Position numbers and translations under genes: made by a program. A stretch of 64,000 nt of DNA, taken from Dysidea avara (Eukaryota; Porifera; Demospongiae; Dictyoceratida; Dysideidae). Under the pieces are notes generated by a model that did not search any database, was not told the DNA's origin, and worked only from the letters and a program-made list of their open reading frames with translations. Numbering within the stretch: position 1 is the stretch's first letter; each line of letters begins with the position of its first letter. The stretch lies in contig NC_089274.1 of NCBI RefSeq assembly GCF_963678975.1, positions 1,352,001 to 1,416,000 of the forward strand, given 5' to 3'. Shown here in pieces: positions 24,601-36,600 of this stretch.

Positions 24601-27600
24601 GTAGTTAACAAATGGGATTGATCTGGTGTTACTATACAAGCTGTATATCACCTCTGTCCCAAGATTGTGTAGCACATAAAAACTGTCCAAGACTTATTCC
24701 ATCATAGCACACTCAAAGGAAAGGTGTATATATACCGGCCACTTTAGTGTGGACGTTCAAAGGCACTGCTCAGGGTTTAACTCGCATATTCACCAGGCAA
24801 TATCATGGGAACATGGCTTTGATGCCCAACCAGTTCAAAGATATGAAACACTTTGACTCGTTTTATTGAGCGACACAGAGAATGTTATTGTGGGTTATAG
24901 TTAGCACATTAGGCAAGGCTCAGTGTAGTTGTGAAGTTTAGATGGGATTTGACAGTAACTACACTTGATTCTAAGATGAATGATTTGTAAAACTATCGCC
25001 TGGATGATGCGCGGATGTGTATTTCTACCCACTGTGTGTGTGTGGGGGGGGGAGGGGTGTCAGCCATTGAGCAAACCACGAAACAAGAAGAATATGACAA
25101 CTAGGTGAGTAGCTTATAGTCCTAAGTATGGTATTGCCCAACTGCAACGTTGCACTCACAATTTTGCTCAAGATTTTAAAAATCACTAATTAAGGGGTAT
25201 GGCAACTGTTTTGCTCGTGAGACAGCGTAGCAGCTGTTTCACTCACGAGAATCGCAATCAAAACAGTTGCCACTCCCCTTAACTAGCGATTTTTTTAATC
25301 TTGAGCAACATTGCGAGTGCGACTTGCACTTGAACAGTACTGTACTTAACTTGTTAACTTACTTACTGCCACAATAGGGAAAGTTTAGTGTAATATTAAA
25401 ATCCTTACACCCCAAAAATCAATCCCACAATCAAAAGTTCTTGGTGTGTATTGTAACATAATTACTGTATATATTACTATATACCACACCTGTAGTTGAG
25501 ATCAAAAGTGCCGCACTGTGGTATATAACTGATATACCACGCTTTGTGGCTACGCTTACCATATATGGTGTAACTTCACACATTCCGCGAAATCCTTATC
25601 TAAACGGTAAACAAGTCTCTAATAACAAGTGCCTAAATCAACCAACAATTATTCACCTCAGGAACTGGAACAAGTTTCAATGAACTCTTGTCTCCTTTGT
25701 GGATAACTCACTAATCGTAACTGTGTGGGCGTGGCACCACTAAAAGTGTGAAACGTCTGATCCATCAAGAATTTCTATTTATTTCCATCTCCAGGAGGTG
25801 CTGTTTCACTATAACTTACTATCTATAATCGTTTTCATCTACTGGGATGTAGAATATAACAGTTATAATACGATTACTCGGGATATGACTAAATATACAC
25901 ATTCTCACTCGAGTGCTGCGCGCTCTCGTGAATCGTGCGTATATTTTAGTCATATCCCTCATAAGCGTGTTATAACTATAAAATATATCTTGATGTAACA
26001 AAATTCAAGCGTTAATCGGTTAGCTGCAGGTTCGAGGCTGCCCAGATCCAGTCATGGATTTTTTCTTCTTTCTCCTACTTCTCAAACATACTTAGTGCAG
26101 TTAATATAAACATCTTAGGCCTTTATAAGGCCTTCTGGTATACAGGCTCTGCCTTTACCAGGTACTTTAATCATAATAAATTCCTTTCACCATGAAGACA
26201 GTTTAAAACTTGTTGCTATTTCAAAGCTTTTTGAAGGACTACAGCAAGTAGTATCAACTCCAAAGAAACTTGTTTTTCCAGTGTTGGGCCGCTACTTTTA
26301 AAAGTAATATATTACTTATTATTTGTTACTGCCACTGCAATGAAAATGCGTTGCAGTTATATATTACTTCAGTTTAAAAATAACTAGTAATATGTTATAT
26401 TACATATTACACAATTTATAAGGATACTTTGTTAGGTAATAATATTACAGTAACGTGCTAGTTAAGTAATACTTTAGTACTTTGTTATGTAATATTATTA
26501 CAGTAACCCACTCGTTGGCGTTAGCACTTTGTTAAGTAATAATATTACTGTAACATGAGCACTGGTTGTTAGGTAATAATACTACAGTAACGAGTAGAAA
26601 TGTGCTACTTTAATAACACATTACTTATGTAAAGTAACTATCCGTTAGATATTACTAGCTTTGGAAATGTGGCGGCTATATTACTTCGTTGCTACATTAA
26701 GTAGTAATATTACGTAACGCATTACAAAAGTAGCGCGTTACGCCCAGCATAGACTAAAGCCAACACATGTGCAGCAATACAATAGAATACAATTATAGTC
26801 AGCACACACAAAGTCAGTAACAGTGTGCAAAGCCACAGAGTGTACAAGTGCTGGGCTAGTAATTAATAAACAGCCATTGTGATCTCAGGCTGTACGGCTC
26901 CTGAGGTGCTTAGCTAGACTTACCAGCTGGTTCTGGGTTGTTACTGCACTAAACAGTTTTAATGTTGTCAACATTGTGACTAGCTGCTGTACAAGCAACA
27001 CAAGATAATATAGTACAACAAAGAGAGACTCAAGTAGAATTAATCTTCCTAATATGTAGTACAAACACTCAATAAAAAATGGAAGTGTATGGTCAGATGT
27101 TGATATTGGTAGGAAAAAGGACCTTATCCACATTGACATCACAACATAAAAATGGCAGCGATAGTGTGGGGACTTTGTACAGGGTTGTATCAGTAGGGAT
27201 GGAAATTTTTGTATACAGCAACAAGGGACAAAATGATACATGCATACTTCCATATCAAAACTTTAGTCTGGTTTCACTTGGTGTGATTCTTTCACATTGC
27301 CACATCACGCTAACTTACCACTTACCTTCACTATCCAATAGTTCCATGTTGTGAAAGCTGTAAACAAAGCTCATTTTGGTTACTATGAATGAAAATATGA
27401 TGAAGTCTCCACACTAACACAGCCATTTTGTCAATCATGACATCAATGCAGATAGTCAAATATTATTTCTATCCCTGTGTGTTAGTGATGGTATTTCAGT
27501 GCATCAACTTTTATGTGATCATGACTGTTTTATTAGATTGGTTGCTAACATATGTCTTGTTACAGGAGAGCTCACACCATTAAGGAGTTTAGAGGCGTCA

Positions 27601-30600
27601 AACCAGCACTAGAGCCTCGACGACTGTCTTGGCAAGACTTCTCATCTTTTGGACAGTAAGTGATATATAGAGAGTCTTTTTGTCATGATGATGTTGTATT
27701 GTGTTACTATGTTAAGTGTGGAAATATTGTCTTTAACAGGACAATCATATTATGTATTGTAAACAACATATCATACCTAGATATATACACACTACACACA
27801 CACTACACTCCTCTCCTCTTCTTCACTGCCCATTTGTGGGTCACGCAACCTAAAAAGCAGCAGCAACATGTGCCACCGACATTTTTTACAAGCCCACTAA
27901 GCTAAGTATAAACTTATCCCTGAGAGGCATGCAAAACCTCCACATTCAAGTCACAGCATCCTTAGTATGGCATACTGTAATCCAACCTCATGATCATCAT
28001 CAGCATTAGGCTAATAGCTGTTGCTTACTGCATGAAGGTGCTGACACACACACACACACATACACACACAAACACATACACACACAAACACATACACACA
28101 CAAACACATACACACACAAACACATACACACACAAACACATACACACACGTACATGGCCTTTGTTTTCAGCTATGTTTGGCCCATTACACAGCGTTGCAA
28201 ATGAAGAATGCTATGAGAAGTGCCTCTGCCATCAATCCAGTCACTGCAGAAAATATGGACAATTTCCATTACGCCATCGTGCACTAGCTACTGCAAATGA
28301 CACCTTGCCTCACACCTTGCACTTTCAGTGAAAAGAAATAGGACACAAAAGTAATTCCATGATATGTATATGTATATTGTATGTACTGCAGTACATCAAA
28401 AAGCTTCTGTCGGTCGAAGCAACGTCTAACGGTGAAACAAATCAAACCTGTAGCCTTAGGTGTTATTGAGTGAAGGCACCAGGCAGTTAGTCAGTCAGTA
28501 GAAAATTCCATTTAAAAAATCTATAGCAACTACCTTTTTGGCCACTCTAAAGACACTTTTGGGTTTGATTCTAATGAAGGTATTGTGAAGCTGGTTTATA
28601 TTTTTTGGTGAGAAGTGCAAACGTCTAATATGATAAGAATGAGCAATAGTGCTGACATCATAGTGCTGACATCATAGATTATGTTATCATGGGCATCCAC
28701 TTCCATTGCAGACAAACATTAATTTGTTTATATAAGGGTTGAATAAAATCAGACTCCTTGCCTCCTGTTAAAATAAATCCAAATATTACAACAACAAATT
28801 ACATGGTGGATGAACATGTCCAAATATCCATGTTCCTAGAACCTATCAATGGCTTCATTGTGGCAAGGTGTTTTGTTAGTACCCACAACATCACCAGTAT
28901 GTGTGTCTACTGTGTGTCACCCACTGGATGAGGCTGTGCTTGTAAAGATGCCATACAGTCCTGTACTAACTACAGAGGTAAGAACACGCGTGGTCCAAAA
29001 TTCCTGTGAAATTTGCAAATTAAGGGAAAAAATTCTGTTGATATAGACTGTTTCTCCAAAAACTTCTGTATTTGTCACACATTGTCATAGTATTCAAAGT
29101 AGAATTACATAAAAGTTCAACGTGTCTCACAGATTAAGCAACCGCAGAAATTTATTCTTAAGGCTATTACACCACTGTACAGTACAATGTGTACACGGTA
29201 CAGACATTTTGAGATCAGCATACATTATAGTTGGGTTAGTAATATTTGATAGCAGGTGGCTGTATCAGAATAAAAGACTTTGGCTGGTATAAAGACGGCA
29301 CCATAGTCCTGACATTAGTCTTAGAGTTATCTTGTATTCTTGTCACAACTTTAGGAATATTGGATTTGTCCTCCACCCAGCTGTGGGCATGTTCCTCGTT
29401 TCCTGAAATAAATTGTACGTTTACCTGAATGTGTGACCATCCATCTTCATGAACCAGTTTCAGCCCTAATCTATGTTATATGAACCTCACACAGTCTACT
29501 AATACAATTTTTTAAAAGGCTAATATAAGATTGTACACAGTACTGAATTTTAACCTCAGTTCTATGTGTTACAAACTCCTTTTTGTAGTTTTAGCTTGGT
29601 CCCATCAATCAATTTTAAAAAATCCTTGTCAACAGCCATTACATGTATTTACACCATATACAAAAATACAAAAGTCTGTCCATTTGCCTGACAAACCATA
29701 CATAAAAACAAAGCCCTTGAATTCCTCTATACATTCCTCTATACATTCCTCTATACATTCCTCTATACATTCCTCTATACATAGGCATCTAAACTTTTGT
29801 GTAATATTTTTATAGTGGCAGTTGACTCTGCCATAATGCACACTCCATACAATTTTCTACTAGAGAAAGTAGTTACCTCAGTATACAAACATCAGTAGTG
29901 TACTGTGTTGTCCCTTACACATTCTATGAGTTGGAGTGTACTGATTAGGAATCCACCTGAACTAGCGGCTTAACTAGCCATTTTACAAAGATTATAGCAA
30001 AACTTATGAAGAAACAAGGCTTTTTTTTCAATTTTATTTTACAGGGATGACAGGCTGTTCTTCAGCTGTGCCCTGAATTGTACATATACAATATGTTCCC
30101 AGTTTAACAACTGGGTGGCTGGAACAATGGGAGTAAAGTTTCTTGCTCGACAGTATGTAGTAGTAAGTCCCTGCCTGGGAAACAACAGTAGTAGGTAGAA
30201 GTCCCTGACCGGGAATCAAACCTGGTGCTCGACTACCACTGTCCTTTTTTACTGTACTATTTCATACCTGGATGTGTGTAAATTTGCTATACAAGGCTCT
30301 TTCTTCTTTTCCTTTGGTTGCTACACAAAACATTGATATCATGCGACTCAAGGATTCTGACAAAATAAACCCCATCTCTATAAAATTAAGTGTTATTTCC
30401 CATAATTTTAATTTTAAGGTATGGTTAAAGTGACACTTTTTTGATGTGTGCTGACTTGAAGGGTGTATCTCTGAAATAATTCAATGGGTGGATGTGGTGT
30501 TTTAATTTAAAAGTGAAAACTCGTTATTGGGCTCAAATAGTAGCAGCAATAATGAAGTGCTTTAATGGGTGGGCGTGGCCATAACAAAATGGACTGTAAC

Positions 30601-33600
30601 CATAAAACTGACTAAACAAATCTCATGTAATAAATAAAGTACGTATAAAACACAAAACAGCCAAGCAGATGTATTTGTGTGTATTTGTGTATTAAAAGTA
30701 CAGTATTGTTTATTATGAACTCCATAGTAACTCCATAGTAACCATTTGTGTGATTGGTGTTTACACTGAATCATTATTGTGTAATTGATTATATTAATTA
30801 CTAATACAAACTACAGCAGTTACGTAGTTGCCTAGTAGCACAACATCAGTTTGTTTAACCAACTAATTTTTTGATATACCAAAATTGGGGGAGTATCTAA
30901 TTGCCAGTATGCAGGCCCTGCATAAACACTTTGCTACAGTGATAGAATGGCCCAGCCTTTGTGTGAGATTAGACCGAGGTGTTATTTAGATACTCTTCCT
31001 GATGTAAATTAGTAGCCATCAAGATAATTTGGGACGTGATGTTAGACATTGCTAGGTGATTGTGTGTTCTGATCATTTCCCATCAGTTAATCTACTACAT
31101 ATATTAGTTACATGAAGGATATAGATAGTGGATACCACTTGTTGTTGCTTATGATCATATCCACCTTATTATAGTGCCATATTGACATCAACATCATCTC
31201 TACCAAGTTTCTTCAGTAGAGGTTAGACACACTAACCACCACAAATTATTGCCCGTGATTGCGTAGCTGGATTTACTGGGGTTCTTTTAAAATTCTAATT
31301 ATGTAAGCTTCAAGGCAATGTGTGTACTTTGTTGCATACAATCACTTGAGTTTTAGATGAACTTAATGAATCATAATGTTATCAATCAAACTTGTATTCT
31401 GTAATGATGGTGTTAGCTACACCCAAGATACAAAACAGATTATATTGTAATTTTTAATGGCACTTGAAGCATGTCCAACCTCCCCTGAAGATTCCTAAAT
31501 TGTTAAATTTCTATCCAGTGAACATTATACAGTGGAACCCCTCTAAGATAGACACCATTGGGGAATTTATTTTCATCCTTTGTCCTTAGTCAAAGGGTGT
31601 ATAAACTACTAGTACTATTGATTTGGGACCTAAACAAATGTCCTTTGTTCTGAAAGAGGATGTCTACAATTCAGGTGTGTCCTGTAAGAGGAGTCTACTG
31701 TAGTCCCATTTGTTACTGTAGGGCCACGTATAGTATCCTTATTAGGCCAGGCCAAATTAATTCACAGTTTATCGGTCACCAGCCGCATGGGTTTTTAGGA
31801 ATAGAGCAATAAATTCATAATTCATTATTTCTCACGTGATAATCATTGCTTACGCTTCCGAACTCGTTTTTCTATATACATTAAAACATGGTGTGTGCAA
31901 CAAGCGTGACGATTATCCCCAGTCTGGACTCGTTAGTACCTTCAATAAATGGATTTCTAAAGAGAGATTGCATAAACGAATAGCTAAGTATTAACAGTGA
32001 CGTATTCAAATAAGCTCTGCAATCATTGTTAAAGTAGCTAGCAACTGTGTGAAGCTACTTTTTAATGTTTTTCCATGTTAAAAAAAATTATGAAATATGA
32101 AAAATGACCTCCCGCCCGCATGACTTTTTCAAATACCCCGGACGATAAACTGTCAATCAACTTGGCCTGGCCTTAGTGAGGTGTCCTTATTAGTGAGGTG
32201 TCCTGATTTCAGGGGTCTAAATGTGTATACACTAGTACAAATGGGACCATGGACAAGTGTCCTGATTATCAAGGTTTCCTTATTAGTGAGGTGTCCTGAT
32301 TCCAGGGGTCTAATGATCATGATGATGCTTATTTTTAAGAAAGTGTATTTTACAGTAATTGCTCGGATATTTATTATTGTGCAATACTGGATGCTGCAGT
32401 TAGTGTGGAACCACGGACACTAAAACTTTCTTACACAGAACTGGTTGTCTGCTGTTTAGGTGTTGTGTATGAGCTGCTGTAATTGTAAGAGCCTGGCAAA
32501 AAAATGTTGTCTGGTGACAAAGCTTGCAAACAGAGGGAATTAGTAAAACGCCGAATGCGGAATAACGAAATAAGTAAAACTTATCTTTTGCAGATTGTAC
32601 AAATAGTTATATGCTCTATAGTAATTATACTTTATTTACCTTGTAACAGCTCTGCATGGCACACCACGGCGATGGATAGAACAGCAGCTGGCGAGCATTA
32701 AATGGGACGAGCACACAACCAATCACCCTAGTACGATCTACCTTCGCTAAACTTACTTACCTACACTCTTGATTCAAACCTGAAGAGTTTTGAAATCCAT
32801 TTAAAGACACACAACCACTGGACTTCCCTACTGAATTCTAGTGTGACTCTAATAAATTCGGTCGCGATCGTATGCACATGAAGGGCAGCTAGTTTAACCT
32901 AAGAATAGGACTAGGTCTTGGTGTTTTGTAGCTATATCAACTAAGGTGTATAGATGTTTAGCGAAGGTAGATCGTTCTAGGGTGATTGGTTGTGCTCGTC
33001 CCATTTAATGCTCACCCAGCTACTGTTTATCCATCGCTGTGGCGTGCCGGCCATGCAGATCTGTTACAAGGTGTAAATAAAGTATAATTACTATAGAGCA
33101 TGTAACTCTTTGTACAATCTGCAAAAGATAAGTTTTGCTTACTCCGTTATTCCATATTCCGCGTTTTACTAACTCCATGCAAACAGATGCTTGTTTCTAT
33201 GTTGTTTAAAGTGAATAACAGTACAAAAGTATCACCTGGATTATACTCTACTGCTTTTCAGCTCTGAGTCATTTTCAAGTGCAAATTCACAAGTATCAGC
33301 CACGGAAAGCAAAATCTTTAATTTTATGGCTCTATAACTCACAGTGAATATTTACAAAACAAAAGAGCAATGTAATATTGTTTGTAGGGCATACCATATA
33401 CTTTTTAGCTAAGGGAAATTACCATTGATTATCAACAATGGCTTTGATAGATTTTATGGGCCTCCATGGCAACCAGTTGTTGTTTATCATGTGTAACTAA
33501 CACTAAATTAAGGACTTTACATGGACTGGTCTGGAATACTACTGTCAGGATATTATTGTCTTATTAGTACTGTAGTTCCAACTACCATGGTGTCTTGACA

Positions 33601-36600
33601 GAAAATTGTCTATTGCTTACATACTGTATGTGGTCTTGTGTAGATGCCATATTATCTGCCTTCTGTGTCCATTTCAGTTGTACTAAAATTGTTATACAAA
33701 TGTCTTGCAAAACTTTCATAAACAAATTATCATTTTACAAAACCTGCATGTGTCCCTTTTCATAACACTATACGTATTGTAATGTACATTATGGGTTATT
33801 ACAATGAAAGTATATATGTTTCCTCATTTAAAGAGAAATTAGCGTATTATAACTATTGAATTTGTAATGAAATTGTATACAGGAGAGATTATCTCGTATT
33901 ACAGTACGTATGTACCTGTCACGTGTTTGTATATCATGACTTGATTGTATTGTTTATCATGACTTGATTGTGTATTGTTTATCATGACTTGATTGTATTG
34001 TTTATCATAGTTAATGTTGAACACTTATACATAATGAGAAAGGACTGTGTTAAATTATAAATAATTAGGGTCACCAATTAGTACTCTCTGGTGTTAACTA
34101 GAGGTGTACCAATAATCAGATTGGTTATCAGTGTAACAATACACTAGTTACCATGACATGCTTTATGCTAAGCTTATCTAGTGATAGATATACACTCTAT
34201 TAAAGTATGTTCCTGTAGTACATTCTACACAAATATTTATTACTTTCATGGTGTCACTTCTTGATGATAAACACATCACATGAGCCATACAATAGTGAAT
34301 CACATGATAAGACTAGTACCAATTTTCTGAACTCCAAAACCCTCTAAATGAGTATCCAAGTATTTGCTTCAATATTATGTTTCAGATATATAGTGTATAA
34401 ATGTTCCAGTACTGGTATCATACTACTGTGTACCCTGATCAAAGAGGCCTTATTTAGGATAAAGATGGCTCTTCATATAATATTATACTTTGTAGTCGTT
34501 TCAATACTGTTTGCTGTTTTAATATATAGGACCACAGAATATTTTTTGTAAGTACCACTTAACACAGGTACATAGTTACTTACAAAGTTTGTGATTTCTG
34601 GTCTGATTTACTAACTTCTCTGGTTTGTGTTTACCATCACAACGACAAACGAGAAATGCTAGTTATGAGACTTGTGTTGGAACAGTACAACAAGCACTTC
34701 ATAACAATGACACTACCTAACTACTACTACTAATGTTTTACTATGTAGCAAGTTAGGTGAGAGGTCATACACAAGTCTCGCTTGGTTGGTTTCACAAATA
34801 TCATGCATGCTCGTATTCATAAGCTTCCTGGAATATCATTAGGTGGTCCCTACTAACTAACATAGCAACATCACACACTACTATGGTTACACTGTAATGA
34901 ACAAGTAATGTTTATACAATAACTAACACAGTGTAGGATTAATGTGTATCCTTGTTAACTGATCTTCACTGTTCTAATTAGTCCTACATGCTGCTGGAGA
35001 CACTATATTCTCTGCTTGTTAGTTTTTCTCTGATATGTTACGACATTTAGTCACATGCTGTCAATTAGGCTCCTAAGGGCTGTATCATATTAAATGTCAT
35101 GTGATGAGCTGTTGGTTATGAAGTGGTTTGTACAGGAATATCAAGATGTACATGTGTAACTGGCCAACTTGTAAATACTGTCAATAGGCAGCTGATTAAA
35201 CAATTCAAGAAAATCGCATGTTCTTGCTGAATATTATACAGAAAAGTGGGCTAAATGCTATTGTCACTTTAAACATGGAAGTATGTATGTTCATGTTGCT
35301 CACGTTAAAAAAAAAAAAAAAAAAAAAAACTTGGAATTAATGTCGCCAGCAAATTACCGAGTTGTTTCATGGCTTCCCTATGTGACCCCTTAATGAGTAA
35401 TAAAGCATTGGACATTTAATCAAAATATTTGTATCGGGCTATGAAAATAAGCCAATGTCTAGATCTTGTGCAATTCTATCCCCACAATTTATTAAATGTT
35501 AGGGAATCACCTCATTGTGTGGTTGTTGTATTACAAGTCATGGTGCCATCATTGTGCTCATAGAGCAACTTATAATAAACTACCCTGCAATCAGGAGTAC
35601 GTAGCACAGCCTACATAGTAGGGGTTGGTATTTCCTTTGATTCCTAACAATACTTGTGTTCTTGGGATCTTCAATATGACAACCATAGCATGGTTATATG
35701 ATATGAGGTATGGGGTTACTATATCTTCCCTACAGTGATACAACTACTAATGGGGAAGTCACTGCTGGTCAAAGCTCTACAATGAAGCCTGATCTTGACA
35801 ATACTGGTGGTGGCGGTGGTCAAGCATCAACTGATTTCTTTGACATGGTCCCCAGTACTGGAGTATGTTATATTGTTCAATATGTAGTATATACTCAGTG
35901 ATGTGTGGTACACTAGCCTACTGAATACTATGATGAGAGGAATGCTCAAGATGAAACTGTGGGGAATTTTTCTATGGTAAGTATGAGTGTGTAGTGTATG
36001 TGGATATTTAGTGTCCAAGTAATGTGCGTGTACATATGTACATGTCACATGTGTATAGTACACGTGTTACATGGATATGCAGTATGCACATGTATGGTGT
36101 GAGCACGTACACACATGTGTTTGCTGTAATGTGTTGTATACCCAATATGTAGACAACTAGTTCACTGTATTATAACGAAGTCCCATACCTACCATACTTG
36201 ACACATAAGCATGACTACCTATGAGGAGCGTGACACATCTTCAATGTTATTCATAACACATTATCAACCTATTACCCACACTACAGATACCACACACATA
36301 ATAGCTGTATGAAGTGATAACTAATAATCACTCAATCCCAGTGGCAATACTTAGAATCACCATCACATTGGTATGTTAGTTAGTTCTTGAAAGTTGCTTG
36401 GATTCTTTGTGGTGTACAAAATATAACCTACCTCTTTGACCCTTTGTTAACAGTGTTTTTAGTCAATCTTTGTGCATTGAAGTAGTGAATAGGATGAAGG
36501 ATTGTTGAAGACAGAATGCGTGAAAAGTGTTTATAGTTACACAAGAGAATAGAACAGGGGAAGAGTGTTTACTCACTATCATCCATTATCACTGTATTGT

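Larger units (their letters stand above)
17788..27565. other. 9.8-kb intron 12 of the phosphatase gene
   Basis: The largest intron in this gene. It holds a hairpin at 18129-18193, a (TA)n run near 18607-18633, protein-like relics at 18902-19398, repeat D (20303-21250), repeat C copy 2 (22001-22488), inverted repeats at 19985-20165, 23567-23800, 25149-25323 and 25830-26000, a SINE at 26008-26185 and a hAT-like element at 26279-26752. I see no exon of the host gene and no complete nested gene. Confidence 0.7.
27656..35735. other. 8.1-kb intron 13 of the phosphatase gene
   Basis: Contains microsatellites (28043-28149, 29721-29780, 33932-34008), repeat D copy 2 (28165-28600), a SINE (30021-30244), repeat B interrupted by a short element (31528-32320), a large foldback (32523-33187) and an A run near 35308-35328. 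No host exon or complete gene is seen. Confidence 0.7.

Noticed and set aside
25798-26001. ORFs on both strands of similar length
   Set aside because: They are mirror readings of one palindromic element; each resembles the other because the DNA is an inverted repeat.
27990-28331. 113-codon plus-strand ORF with a His-Thr-rich start
   Set aside because: The first half is translated CA minisatellite and the rest lies in repeat D.
30170-30244. Possible tRNA-Glu gene on the minus strand
   Set aside because: Only the T arm and acceptor 3' side match. There is no anticodon arm, and a body and A-rich tail follow, so it is a SINE head.
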